Positions 34,495 to 47,786 of a stretch of DNA of 64,000 nt are shown here, piece by piece; within the stretch, counting starts at the first letter, position 1; each line of letters opens with the position of its first letter. Both the position numbers and the translations under genes were made by a program. Where the stretch lies: contig NC_090191.1 of the NCBI RefSeq assembly GCF_024679245.1, positions 1,166,001 through 1,230,000 on the forward strand, given 5' to 3'. The DNA is from Pseudorasbora parva. Taxonomy: Eukaryota; Chordata; Actinopteri; Cypriniformes; Gobionidae. A model generated the notes under the pieces. The model saw only the letters and a program-made list of their open reading frames with translations, did no database searches and was not told where the DNA came from.

Positions 34495-37400
34495 GTTCGA
34501 ACATGTCCGATAGAAACGGTTCTCGATTCTGTACTGCTGATCCGGAAGATCGAACGTGTCCGATAGAAACGGTTCTCGATTCTGTACTGCTGATCCGAAA
34601 GATCGAACGTGTCCGATAGAAACGGTTCTCGATTCTCTACTGGTGATCCGAAAGATCGAACGTGTGCGATAGAAACGGTTCTCGATTCTGTACTGGTGAT
34701 CCGAAAGATCGAACGTGTCCGATAGAAATGGTTCTCGATTCTCTACTGGTGATCCGAAAGATCGAACGTGTCCGATAGAAACGGTTCTCGATTCTGTACT
34801 GGTGATCCGAGAGATCGAACTTGTCCGATAGAAACGGTTCTCGATTCTGTACCGGTGATCCGAAAGATCGAACGTGTCCGATGGAAACGGTTCTCGATTC
34901 TGTACTGGTGATCCGAAAGATCGAACGTGTCCGATAGAAACGGTTCTCGATTCTGTACTGCTGATCCGGAAGATCGAACGTGTCCGATAGAAACGGTTCT
35001 CGATTCTGTACTGCTGATCCGGAAGATCGAACGTGTCCGATAGAAACGGTTCTCGATTCTGTACTGCTGATCCGGAAGATCAAACGTGTCCGATAGAAAC
35101 GGTTCTCGATTCTGTACTGCTGATCCGGAAGATCAAACGTGTCCGATTGAAACGGTTCTCGATTCTGTACTGCTGATCCGGAAGATCGAACGTGTCCGAT
35201 AGAAACGGTTCTCGATTCTGTACTGGTGATCCGAAAGATCGAACGTGTCCGATAGAAACGGTTCTCGATTCTGTACTGCTGATCCGGAAGATCAAACGTG
35301 TCCGATAGAAACGGTTCTCGATTCTGTACTGCTGATCCGGAAGATCGAACGTGTCCGATAGAAACGGTTCTCGATTCTGTACTGCTGATCCGGAAGATCA
35401 AACGTGTCCGATAGAAACGGTTCTCGATTCTGTACTGCTGATCCGGAAGATCGAACGTGTCCGATAGAAACGGTTCTCGATTCTGTACTGCTGATCCGGA
35501 AGATCAAGCATGTCCGATTGAAACGGTTCTCGATTCTGTACTGGTGATCCGAAAGATCGAATGTGTGCGATAGAAACGGTTCTCGATTCTGTACTGGTGA
35601 GCCGAAAGATCGAACGTGTCCGATAGAAACGGTTCTCGATTCTCTACTGGTGATCCGAAAGATCGAACGTGTCCAATAGAAACGGTTCTTGAATCTGTAT
35701 TTGTGATCCTAGAGATCGAACGTGTCCGATAGAAACGGTTCTCGATTCTGTACCGCTGATCCGAAAGATCGAACGTGTCCGATAGAAACAGTTCTCGATT
35801 CTGTACTGGTGATCCGAAAGATCGAACGTGTCCGATAGAAACGGTTCTCGATTCTGTACTGGTAATCCGAAAGATCGAATGTGTCCGATAGAAACGGTTC
35901 TTGATTCTGTACTGCTGATCCGGAAGATCGAACGTGTCCGATAGAAACGGTTCTCGATTCTGTACTGCTGATCCGGAAGATCAAGCGTGTCCGATTGAAA
36001 CGGTTCTCGATTCTGTACTGGTGATCCGAAAGATCGAATGTGTGCGATAGAAACGGTTCTCGATTCTGTACTGGTGAGCCGAAAGATCGAACGTGTCCGA
36101 TAGAAACGGTTCTCGATTCTCTACTGGTGATCCGAAAGATCGAACGTGTCCAATAGAAACGGTTCTTGATTCTGTATTTGTGATCCTAGAGATCGAACGT
36201 GTCTGATAGAAACGGTTCTCGATTCTGTACCGCTGATCCGAAAGATCGAACGTGTCCGATAGAAACAGTTCTCGATTCTGTACTGGTGATCCGAAAGATC
36301 GAACGTGTCCGATAGAAACGGTTCTCGATTCTGTACTGGTAATCCGAAAGATCGAATGTGTCCGATAGAAACGGTTCTTGATTCTGTACTGCTGATCCGG
36401 AAGATCAAACGTGTCCGATAGAAACGGTTCTTGATTCTGTACTGCTGATCCGGAAGATCGAACGTGTCTGATAGAAACGGTTCTCGATTCTGTACTGGTG
36501 ATCCGAAAGATCGAACGTGTCCGATAGAAACAGTTCTCGATTCTGTACTGGTGATCCGAAAGATCGAACGTGTCCGATAGAAATGGTTCTCGATTCTGTA
36601 CTGGTGATCCGAAAGATCGAACGTGTCCGATAGAAACGGTTCTCGATTCTCTACTGGTGATCCAAAAGATCGAACGTGTCCGATAGAAACGGTTCTCGAT
36701 TCTCTACTGGTGATCCGAAAGATCGAACGTGTCCAATAGAAACGGTTCTTGATTCTGTATTTGTGATCCTAGAGATCGAACGTGTCCGATAGAAACGGTT
36801 CTCGATTCTGTACCGCTGATCCGAAAGATCGAACGTGTCCGATAGAAACACTTCTCGATTCTGTACTGGTGATCCGAAAGATCGAACGTGTCCGATAGAA
36901 ACGGTTCTCGATTCTGTACTGGTAATCCGAAAGATCGAATGTGTCCGATAGAAACGGTTCTTGATTCTGTACTGCTGATCCGGAAGATCGAACGTGTCCG
37001 ATAGAAACGGTTCTCGATTCTGTACTGCTGATCCGGAAGATCAAGCGTGTCCGATTGAAACGGTTCTCGATTCTGTACTGGTGATCCGAAAGATCGAATG
37101 TGTGCGATAGAAACGGTTCTCGATTCTGTACTGGTGAGCCGAAAGATCGAACGTGTCCGATAGAAACGGTTCTCGATTCTCTACTGGTGATCCGAAAGAT
37201 CGAACGTGTCCAATAGAAACGGTTCTTGATTCTGTATTTGTGATCCTAGAGATCGAACGTGTCTGATAGAAACGGTTCTCGATTCTGTACCGCTGATCCG
37301 AAAGATCGAACGTGTCCGATAGAAACAGTTCTCGATTCTGTACTGGTGATCCGAAAGATCGAACGTGTCCGATAGAAACGGTTCTCGATTCTGTACTGGT

Positions 37401-40400
37401 AATCCGAAAGATCGAATGTGTCCGATAGAAACGGTTCTTGATTCTGTACTGCTGATCCGGAAGATCAAACGTGTCCGATAGAAACGGTTCTTGATTCTGT
37501 ACTGCTGATCCGGAAGATCGAACGTGTCTGATAGAAACGGTTCTCGATTCTGTACTGGTGATCCGAAAGATCGAACGTGTCCGATAGAAACAGTTCTCGA
37601 TTCTGTACTGGTGATCCGAAAGATCGAACGTGTCCGATAGAAATGGTTCTCGATTCTCTACTGGTGATCCGAAAGATCGAACGTGTCCGATAGAAACGGT
37701 TCTCGATTCTCTACTGGTGATCCGAAAGATCGAACGTGTCCGATAGAAACGGTTCTCGATTCTGTACTGGTGATCCAAAAGATCGAACGTGTCCGATAGA
37801 AACGGTTCTCGATTCTGTACTGCTGATCCAGAAGATCGAACGTGTCCGATAGAAACGGTTCTCGATTCTGTACTGCTGATCCGGAAGATCAAACGTGTCC
37901 GATAGAAACGGTTCTTGATTCTGTACTGCTGATCCGGAAGATCGAACGTGTCTGATAGAAACGGTTCTCGATTCTGTACTGGTGATCCGAAAGATCGAAC
38001 GTGTCCGATAGAAACGGTTCTCGATTCTGTACTGGTGATCCAAAAGATCGAACGTGTCCGATAGAAACGGTTCTCAATTCTGTACTGCCTATCCGGAAGA
38101 TCAAACGTGTCCGATAGAAACGGTTCTCGATTCTGTACTGCTGATCCGGAAGATCAAACGTGTCCGATAGAAACGGTTCTCGATTCTGTACTGCTGATCC
38201 GGAAGATCGAACGTGTCCGATAGAAACGGTTCTCGATTCTGTACTGGTGATCCAAAAGATCGAACGTGTCCGATAGAAACGGTTCTCAATTCTGTACTGC
38301 CTATCCGGAAGATCAAACGTGTCCGATAGAAATGGTTCTCGATTCTGTACTGCTGATCCGGAAGATCAAACGTGTCCGATAAAAACGGTTCTCGATTCTG
38401 TACTGCTGATCCGGAAGATCGAACGTGTCCGATAGAAACGGTTCTCGATTCTGTACTGCTGATCCGTAAGATCGAACGCGTCCGATAGAAACGGTTCTCG
38501 ATTCTGTACTGCTGATCCGGAAGATCGAACGTGTCCGATAGAAACGGTTCTCGATTCTGTACTGCTGATCCGGAAGATCAAACGTGTCCGATAGAAACGG
38601 TTCTCGATTCTGTACTGCTGATCCGGAAGATCAAACGTGTCCGATTGAAACGGTTCTCGATTCTGTACTGCTGATCCGGAAGATCGAACGTGTCCGATAG
38701 AAACGGTTCTCGATTCTGTACTGGTGATCCGAAAGATCGAACGTGTCCGATAGAAACGGTTCTCGATTCTGTACTGCTGATCCGGAAGATCAAACGTGTC
38801 CGATAGAAACGGTTCTCGATTCTGTACTGGTAATCCGAAAGATCGAATGTGTCCGATAGAAACGGTTCTTGATTCTGTACTGCTGATCCGGAAGATCAAA
38901 CGTGTCCGATAGAAACGGTTCTTGATTCTGTACTGCTGATCCGGAAGATCGAACGTGTCTGATAGAAACGGTTCTCGATTCTGTACTGGTGATCCGAAAG
39001 ATCGAACGTGTCCGATAGAAACAGTTCTCGATTCTGTACTGGTGATCCGAAAGATCGAACGTGTCCGATAGAAATGGTTCTCGATTCTGTACTGGTGATC
39101 CGAAAGATCGAACGTGTCCGATAGAAACGGTTCTCGATTCTCTACTGGTGATCCGAAAGATCGAACGTGTCCGATAGAAACGGTTCTCGATTCTGTACTG
39201 GTGATCCAAAAGATCGAACGTGTCCGATAGAAACGGTTCTCGATTCTGTACTGCTGATCCAGAAGATCAAACGTGTCCGATAGAAACGGTTCTCGATTCT
39301 GTACTGCTGATCCGGAAGATCAAACGTGTCCGATAGAAACGGTTCTTGATTCTGTACTGCTGATCCGGAAGATCGAACGTGTCTGATAGAAACGGTTCTC
39401 GATTCTGTACTGGTGATCCGAAAGATCGAACGTGTCCGATAGAAACGGTTCTCGATTCTGTACTGGTGATCCAAAAGATCGAACGTGTCCGATAGAAACG
39501 GTTCTCAATTCTGTACTGCCTATCCGGAAGATCAAACGTGTCCGATAGAAACGGTTCTCGATTCTGTACTGCTGATCCGGAAGATCAAACGTGTCCGATA
39601 GAAACGGTTCTCGATTCTGTACTGCTGATCCGGAAGATCGAACGTGTCCGATAGAAACGGTTCTCGATTCTGTACTGGTGATCCAAAAGATCGAACGTGT
39701 CCGATAGAAACGGTTCTCAATTCTGTACTGCCTATCCGGAAGATCAAACGTGTCCGATAGAAATGGTTCTCGATTCTGTACTGCTGATCCGGAAGATCGA
39801 ACGTGTCCGATAAAAACGGTTCTCGATTCTGTACTGCTGATCCGGAAGATCGAACGTGTCCGATAGAAACGGTTCTCGATTCTGTACTGCTGATCCGTAA
39901 GATCGAACGCGTCCGATAGAAACGGTTCTCGATTCTGTACTGCTGATCCGGAAGATCAAACGTGTCCGATTGAAACGGTTCTCGATTCTGTACTGCTGAT
40001 CCGGAAGATCGAACGTGTCCGATAGAAACGGTTCTCGATTCTGTACTGGTGATCCGAAAGATCGAACGTGTCCGATAGAAACGGTTCTCGATTCTGTACT
40101 GCTGATCCGGAAGATCAAACGTGTCCGATAGAAACGGTTCTCGATTCTGTACTGCTGATCCGGAAGATCGAACGTGTCCGATAGAAACGGTTCTCGATTC
40201 TGTATTGCTGATCCGGAAGATCAAACGTGTCCGATAGAAACGGTTCTCGATTCTGTACTGCTGATCCGGAAGATCGAACGTGTCCGATAGAAACGGTTCT
40301 CGATTCTGTACTGCTGATCCGGAAGATCAAGCATGTCCGATTGAAACGGTTCTCGATTCTGTACTGGTGATCCGAAAGATCGAATGTGTGCGATAGAAAC

Positions 40401-43400
40401 GGTTCTCGATTCTGTACTGGTGAGCCGAAAGATCGAACGTGTCCGATAGAAACGGTTCTCGATTCTCTACTGGTGATCCGAAAGATCGAACGTGTCCAAT
40501 AGAAACGGTTCTTGATTCTGTATTTGTGATCCTAGAGATCGAACGTGTCCGATAGAAACGGTTCTCGATTCTGTACCGCTGATCCGAAAGATCGAACGTG
40601 TCCGATAGAAACAGTTCTCGATTCTGTACTGGTGATCCGAAATATCGAACGTGTCCGATAGAAACGGTTCTCGATTCTGTACTGGTAATCCGAAAGATCG
40701 AATGTGTCCGATAGAAACGGTTCTTGATTCTGTACTGCTGATCCGGAAGATCGAACGTGTCCGATAGAAACGGTTCTCGATTCTGTACTGCTGATCCGGA
40801 AGATCAAGCGTGTCCGATTGAAACGGTTCTCGATTCTGTACTGGTGATCCGAAAGATCGAATGTGTGCGATAGAAACGGTTCTCGATTCTGTACTGGTGA
40901 GCCGAAAGATCGAACGTGTCCGATAGAAACGGTTCTCGATTCTCTACTGGTGATCCGAAAGATCGAACGTGTCCAATAGAAACGGTTCTTGATTCTGTAT
41001 TTGTGATCCTAGAGATCGAACGTGTCTGATAGAAACGGTTCTCGATTCTGTACCGCTGATCCGAAAGATCGAACGTGTCCGATAGAAACAGTTCTCGATT
41101 CTGTACTGGTGATCCGAAAGATCGAACGTGTCCGATAGAAACGGTTCTCGATTCTGTACTGGTGATCCGAAAGATCGAACGTGTCCGATAGAAACGGTTC
41201 TCGATTCTGTACTGGTGATCCAAAAGATCGAACGTGTCCGATAGAAACGGTTCTCAATTCTGTACTGCCTATCCGGAAGATCAAACGTGTCCGATAGAAA
41301 CGGTTCTCGATTCTGTACTGCTGATCCGGAAGATCAAACGTGTCCGATAGAAACGGTTCTCGATTCTGTACTGCTGATCCGGAAGATCGAACGTGTCCGA
41401 TAGAAACGGTTCTCGATTCTGTACTGGTGATCCAAAAGATCGAACGTGTCCGATAGAAACGGTTCTCAATTCTGTACTGCCTATCCGGAAGATCAAACGT
41501 GTCCGATAGAAATGGTTCTCGATTCTGTACTGCTGATCCGGAAGATCGAACGTGTCCGATAAAAACGGTTCTCGATTCTGTACTGCTGATCCGGAAGATC
41601 GAACGTGTCCGATAGAAACGGTTCTCGATTCTGTACTGCTGATCCGTAAGATCGAACGCGTCCGATAGAAACGGTTCTCGATTCTGTACTGCTGATCCGG
41701 AAGATCAAACGTGTCCGATTGAAACGGTTCTCGATTCTGTACTGCTGATCCGGAAGATCGAACGTGTCCGATAGAAACGGTTCTCGATTCTGTACTGGTG
41801 ATCCGGAAGATCAAACGTGTCCGATAGAAACGGTTCTCGATTCTGTACTGGTGATCCGAAAGATCGAATGTGTGCGATAGAAACGGTTCTCGATTCTGTA
41901 CTGGTGAGCCGAAAGATCGAACGTGTCCGATAGAAACGGTTCTCGATTCTCTACTGGTGATCCGAAAGATCGAACGTGTCCAATAGAAACGGTTCTTGAT
42001 TCTGTATTTGTGATCCTAGAGATCGAACGTGTCCGATAGAAACGGTTCTTGATTCTGTACCGCTGATCCGAAAGATCGAACGTGTCCGATAGAAACAGTT
42101 CTCGATTCTGTACTGGTGATCCGAAAGATCGAACGTGTCCGATAGAAACGGTTCTCGATTCTGTACTGGTAATCCGAAAGATCGAATGTGTCCGATAGAA
42201 ACGGTTCTTGATTCTGTACTGCTGATCCGGAAGATCGAACGTGTCCGATAGAAACGGTTCTCGATTCTGTACTGCTGATCCGGAAGATCAAGCGTGTCCG
42301 ATTGAAACGGTTCTCGATTCTGTACTGGTGATCCGAAAGATCGAATGTGTGCGATAGAAACGGTTCTCGATTCTGTACTGGTGAGCCGAAAGATCGAACG
42401 TGTCCGATAGAAACGGTTCTCGATTCTCTACTGGTGATCCGAAAGATCGAACGTGTCCAATAGAAACGGTTCTTGATTCTGTATTTGTGATCCTAGAGAT
42501 CGAACGTGTCTGATAGAAACGGTTCTCGATTCTGTACCGCTGATCCGAAAGATCGAACGTGTCCGATAGAAACAGTTCTCGATTCTGTACTGGTGATCCG
42601 AAAGATCGAACGTGTCCGATAGAAACGATTCTCGATTCTGTACTGGTAATCCGAAAGATCGAATGTGTCCGATAGAAACGGTTCTTGATTCTGTACTGCT
42701 GATCCGGAAGATCAAACGTGTCCGATAGAAACGGTTCTTGATTCTGTACTGCTGATCCGGAAGATCGAACGTGTCTGATAGAAACGGTTCTCGATTCTGT
42801 ACTGGTGATCCGAAAGATCGAACGTGTCCGATAGAAACAGTTCTCGATTCTGTACTGGTGATCCGGAAGATCAAACGTGTCCGATAGAAATGGTTCTCGA
42901 TTCTGTATTGCTGATCCGGAAGATCAAACGTGTCCGATAAAAACGGTTCTCGATTCTGTACTGCTGATCCGGAAGATCGAACGTGTCCGATAGAAACGGT
43001 TCTCGATTCTGTACTGCTGATCCGTAAGATCGAACGCGTCCGATAGAAACGGTTCTCGATTCTGTACTGCTGATCCGGAAGATCGAACGTGTCCGATAGA
43101 AACGGTTCTCGATTCTGTACTGCTGATCCGGAAGATCAAACGTGTCCGATAGAAACGGTTCTCGATTCTGTACTGCTGATCCGGAAGATCAAACGTGTCC
43201 GATTGAAACGGTTCTCGATTCTGTACTGCTGATCCGGAAGATCGAACGTGTCCGATAGAAACGGTTCTCGATTCTGTACTGGTGATCCGAAAGATCGAAC
43301 GTGTCCGATAGAAACGGTTCTCGATTCTGTACTGCTGATCCGGAAGATCAAACGTGTCCGATAGAAACGGTTCTCGATTCTGTACTGCTGATCCGGAAGA

Positions 43401-46400
43401 TCGAACGTGTCCGATAGAAACGGTTCTCGATTCTGTACTGCTGATCCGGAAGATCAAACGTGTCCGATAGAAACGGTTCTCGATTCTGTACTGCTGATCC
43501 GGAAGATCGAACGTGTCCGATAGAAACGGTTCTCGATTCTGTACTGCTGATCCGGAAGATCGAATGTGTGCGATAGAAACGGTTCTCGATTCTGTACTGG
43601 TGAGCCGAAAGATCGAACGTGTCCGATAGAAACGGTTCTCGATTCTCTACTGGTGATCCGAAAGATCGAACGTGTCCAATAGAAACGGTTCTTGATTCTG
43701 TATTTGTGATCCTAGAGATCGAACGTGTCTGATAGAAACGGTTCTCGATTCTGTACCGCTGATCCGAAAGATCGAACGTGTCCGATAGAAACAGTTCTCG
43801 ATTCTGTACCGGTGATCCGAAAGATCGAACGTGTCCGATAGAAACGGTTCTCGATTCTGTACTGGTAATCCGAAAGATCGAATGTGTCCGATAGAAACGG
43901 TTCTTGATTCTGTACTGCTGATCCGGAAGATCAAACGTGTCCGATAGAAACGGTTCTTGATTCTGTACTGCTGATCCGGAAGATCGAACGTGTCTGATAG
44001 AAACGGTTCTCGATTCTGTACTGGTGATCCGAAAGATCGAACGTGTCCGATAGAAACAGTTCTCGATTCTGTACTGGTGATCCGAAAGATCGAACGTGTC
44101 CGATAGAAATGGTTCTCGATTCTGTACTGGTGATCCGAAAGATCGAACGTGTCCGATAGAAACGGTTCTCGATTCTCTACTGGTGATCCGAAAGATCGAA
44201 CGTGTCCGATAGAAACGGTTCTCGATTCTGTACTGGTGATCCAAAAGATCGAACGTGTCCGATAGAAACGGTTCTCGATTCTGTACTGCTGATCCAGAAG
44301 ATCAAACGTGTCCGATAGAAACGGTTCTCGATTCTGTACTGCTGATCCGGAAGATCAAACGTGTCCGATAGAAACGGTTCTTGATTCTGTACTGCTGATC
44401 CGGAAGATCGAACGTGTCTGATAGAAACGGTTCTCGATTCTGTACTGGTGATCCGAAAGATCGAACGTGTCCGATAGAAACGGTTCTCGATTCTGTACTG
44501 GTGATCCAAAAGATCGAACGTGTCCGATAGAAACGGTTCTCAATTCTGTACTGCCTATCCGGAAGATCAAACGTGTCCGATAGAAACGGTTCTCGATTCT
44601 GTACTGCTGATCCGGAAGATCAAACGTGTCCGATAGAAACGGTTCTCAATTCTGTACTGCCTATCCGGAAGATCAAACGTGTCCGATAGAAATGGTTCTC
44701 GATTCTGTACTGCCGATCCGGAAGATCAAACGTGTCCGATAAAAACGGTTCTCGATTCTGTACTGCTGATCCGGAAGATCGAACGTGTCCGATAGAAACG
44801 GTTCTCGATTCTGTACTGCTGATCCGTAAGATCGAACGCGTCCGATAGAAACGGTTCTCGATTCTGTACTGCTGATCCGGAAGATCGAACGTGTCCGATA
44901 GAAACGGTTCTCGATTCTGTACTGCTGATCCGGAAGATCAAACGTGTCCGATAGAAACGGTTCTCGATTCTGTACTGCTGATCCGGAAGATCAAACGTGT
45001 CCGATTGAAACGGTTCTCGATTCTGTACTGCTGATCCGGAAGATCGAACGTGTCCGATAGAAACGGTTCTCGATTCTGTACTGGTGATCCGAAAGATCGA
45101 ACGTGTCCGATAGAAACGGTTCTCGATTCTGTACTGCTGATCCGGAAGATCAAACGTGTCCGATAGAAACGGTTCTCGATTCTGTACTGCTGATCCGGAA
45201 GATCGAACGTGTCCGATAGAAACGGTTCTCGATTCTGTACTGCTGATCCGGAAGATCAAACGTGTCCGATAGAAACGGTTCTCGATTCTGTACTGCTGAT
45301 CCGGAAGATCGAACGTGTCCGATAGAAACGGTTCTCGATTCTGTACTGCTGATCCGGAAGATCAAGCATGTCCGATTGAAACGGTTCTCGATTCTGTACT
45401 GGTGATCCGAAAGATCGAATGTGTGCGATAGAAACGGTTCTCGATTCTGTACTGGTGAGCCGAAAGATCGAACGTGTCCGATAGAAACGGTTCTCGATTC
45501 TCTACTGGTGATCCGAAAGATCGAACGTGTCCAATAGAAACGGTTCTTGATTCTGTATTTGTGATCCTAGAGATCGAACGTGTCCGATAGAAATGGTTCT
45601 CGATTCTGTACCGCTGATCCGAAAGATCGAACGTGTCCGATAGAAACAGTTCTCGATTCTGTACTGGTGATCCGAAAGATCGAACGTGTCCGATAGAAAC
45701 GGTTCTCGATTCTGTACTGGTAATCCGAAAGATCGAATGTGTCCGATAGAAACGGTTCTTGATTCTGTACTGCTGATCCGGAAGATCGAACGTGTCCGAT
45801 AGAAACGGTTCTCGATTCTGTACTGCTGATCCGGAAGATCAAGCGTGTCCGATTGACACGGTTCTCGATTCTGTACTGGTGATCCGAAAGATCGAATGTG
45901 TGCGATAGAAACGGTTCTCGATTCTGTACTGGTGAGCCGAAAGATCGAACGTGTCCGATAGAAACGGTTCTCGATTCTCTACTGGTGATCCGAAAGATCG
46001 AACGTGTCCAATAGAAACGGTTCTTGATTCTGTATTTGTGATCCTAGAGATCGAACGTGTCTGATAGAAACGGTTCTCGATTCTGTACCGCTGATCCGAA
46101 AGATCGAACGTGTCCGATAGAAACAGTTCTCGATTCTGTACTGGTGATCCGAAAGATCGAACGTGTCCGATAGAAACGGTTCTCGATTCTGTACTGGTAA
46201 TCCGAAAGATCGAATGTGTCCGATAGAAACGGTTCTTGATTCTGTACTGCTGATCCGGAAGATCAAACGTGTCCGATAGAAACGGTTCTTGATTCTGTAC
46301 TGCTGATCCGGAAGATCGAACGTGTCTGATAGAAACGGTTCTCGATTCTGTACTGGTGATCCGAAAGATCGAACGTGTCCGATAGAAACAGTTCTCGATT

Positions 46401-47478
46401 CTGTACTGGTGATCCGAAAGATCGAACGTGTCCGATAGAAATGGTTCTCGATTCTGTACTGGTGATCCGAAAGATCGAACGTGTCCGATAGAAACGGTTC
46501 TCGATTCTCTTCTGGTGATCCGAAAGATCGAACGTGTCCGATAGAAACGGTTCTCGATTCTGTACTGGTGATATAAAAGATCGAACGTGTCCGATAGAAA
46601 CGGTTCTCGATTCTGTACTGCTGATCCAGAAGATCAAACGTGTCCGATAGAAACGGTTCTCGATTCTGTACTGCTGATCCGGAAGATCGAGCGTGTCCGA
46701 TTGAAACGGTTCTTGATTCTGTACTGGTGATACGAAAGATCGAACGTGTCCGATAGAAACGGTTCTCGATTCTGTACTGGTGATCCGAAAGATCGAATGT
46801 GTGCGATAGAACGGTTCTCGATTCTGTACTGGTGAGCCGAAAGATCGAACGTGTCCGATAGAAACGGTTCTCAATTCTCTACTGGTGATCCGAAAGATTG
46901 AACGTGTCCAATAGAAACGGTTCTTGATTCTGTATTGGTGATCCTAGAGATCAAACGTGTCCGATAGAAACGGTTCTCGATTCTGTACCGCTGATCCGAA
47001 AGATCGAACGTGTCCGATAGAAACAGTTCTCGATTCTGTACTGTTGATCCGAAAGATCGAACGTGTCCGATAGAAACGGTTCTCGATTCTGTACTGGTGA
47101 TCCGAAAGATCGAACGTGTCCGATAGAAACGGTTCTCGATTCTGTACTGCTGATCCGAAAGATCGAACATGTCCGATAGAAACGGTTCTCGATTCTGTAC
47201 TGGTGAGCCGAAAGATCGAACGTGTCCCATAGAAACGGTTCTCGATTCTCTACTGGTGATCCGAAAGATCGAACGTGTCCAATAGAAACGGTTCTTGATT
47301 CTGTACTGGTGATCCGAAAGATCGAACGTGTCCGATTGAAACGGTTCTTGATTCTGTATTGGTGATCCTAGAGATCGAACGTGTCCGATAGAAACGGTTC
47401 TCGATTCTGTACCGCTGATCCGAAAGATCGAACGTGTCCGATAGAAACGGTTCTCGATTCTGTACTGCTGATCCGAGA
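34495..47478. repeat. 53-bp satellite, about 245 copies, inside the hAT
   Basis: The unit is GATCCGAAAGATCGAACGTG, then TCCGATAGAAACGGTTCTCG and ATTCTGTACTGGT. From the first TGATCC (34538) to the last (47469) is 12931 bp, which is 244 units of 53 bp minus one base. The missing base is in GCGATAGAACGG near 46805. Each unit has six CpG sites, and the recurrent variants are mostly CpG to TpG or CpA. The unit has no stop codon in any minus-strand frame, so long spurious minus-strand frames with a 53-residue period appear; they should not be taken as genes. A marker variant (TATTTGTGATCCTAGAG) recurs in pairs 9 units apart. Confidence 0.95.
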
Positions 47479-47778
47479 ACCGCTACGTTCGGTTACCCGC
47501 GCATGCTCAGTATCAGCTGCTCGTGAGTTCATCAGATCTGTCAGCAAAACATGACTCGGTTCAGTGAACGGTTGGAGTTACAACATATAATTCAAGACAT
47601 TAGTTTATTTATATTCGGAGGGACTGTCACTCATGTCAGAAAGTGAGTAACTATAGTAACGTGTGTGGTCAGCGCTGATTTGAGACGTGAACCGTTTAGA
47701 ACGATTCAGTCCGATTTGGTGAACTGGTTTGCCCGGTTCACAATAAAGATCCCGATTCGTTCGGGATCGACATCACTA
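47479..47778 (+). other. hAT right arm
   Basis: Noncoding subterminal region with repeated GAACCG/CGGTTC-type motifs (GTGAACCGTTTAGAACG, GCCCGGTTCACAAT) mirroring those of the left arm. Such subterminal motifs usually bind hAT transposase; binding here is inference. Confidence 0.55.
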
Positions 47779-47786
47779 CTGAGAAT
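47779..47786. repeat. hAT target-site duplication, right copy
   Basis: CTGAGAAT follows the terminus CATCACTA and is identical to the left copy at 30780. Confidence 0.9.

Larger units (their letters stand above)
30788..47778 (+). mobile_element. Giant (16991-bp) hAT transposon with internal satellite
   Basis: The termini are TAGTGATGGGAAGTTCGG and, on the other strand, TAGTGATGTCGATCCCGAAC. The first eight bases are identical, and TAGTGATG fits the hAT terminal consensus. A perfect 8-bp duplication CTGAGAAT flanks it. In order it holds a left arm rich in CGGTTC motifs, a nested MITE, a decayed BED/hAT transposase, a ~13-kb 53-bp array, and a right arm again rich in GAACCG/CGGTTC. Most autonomous hAT elements are a few kb long, so the excess is the array. 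The transposase is broken, so if movement was recent it would have needed a transposase supplied in trans. Confidence 0.9.

Noticed and set aside
34637..47230. Many long minus-strand open frames with a 53-residue repeat (for example 283 and 298 codons)
   Set aside because: The 53-bp unit lacks stop codons in all three minus-strand frames and 53 is not a multiple of 3, so the frame cycles every 159 bp. Overlapping frames are equally open and there is no start context or known domain. They follow from the satellite.
34495..47478. CRISPR-like reading of the regular direct repeats
   Set aside because: Units are contiguous with no unique spacers and the context is a eukaryotic transposon.
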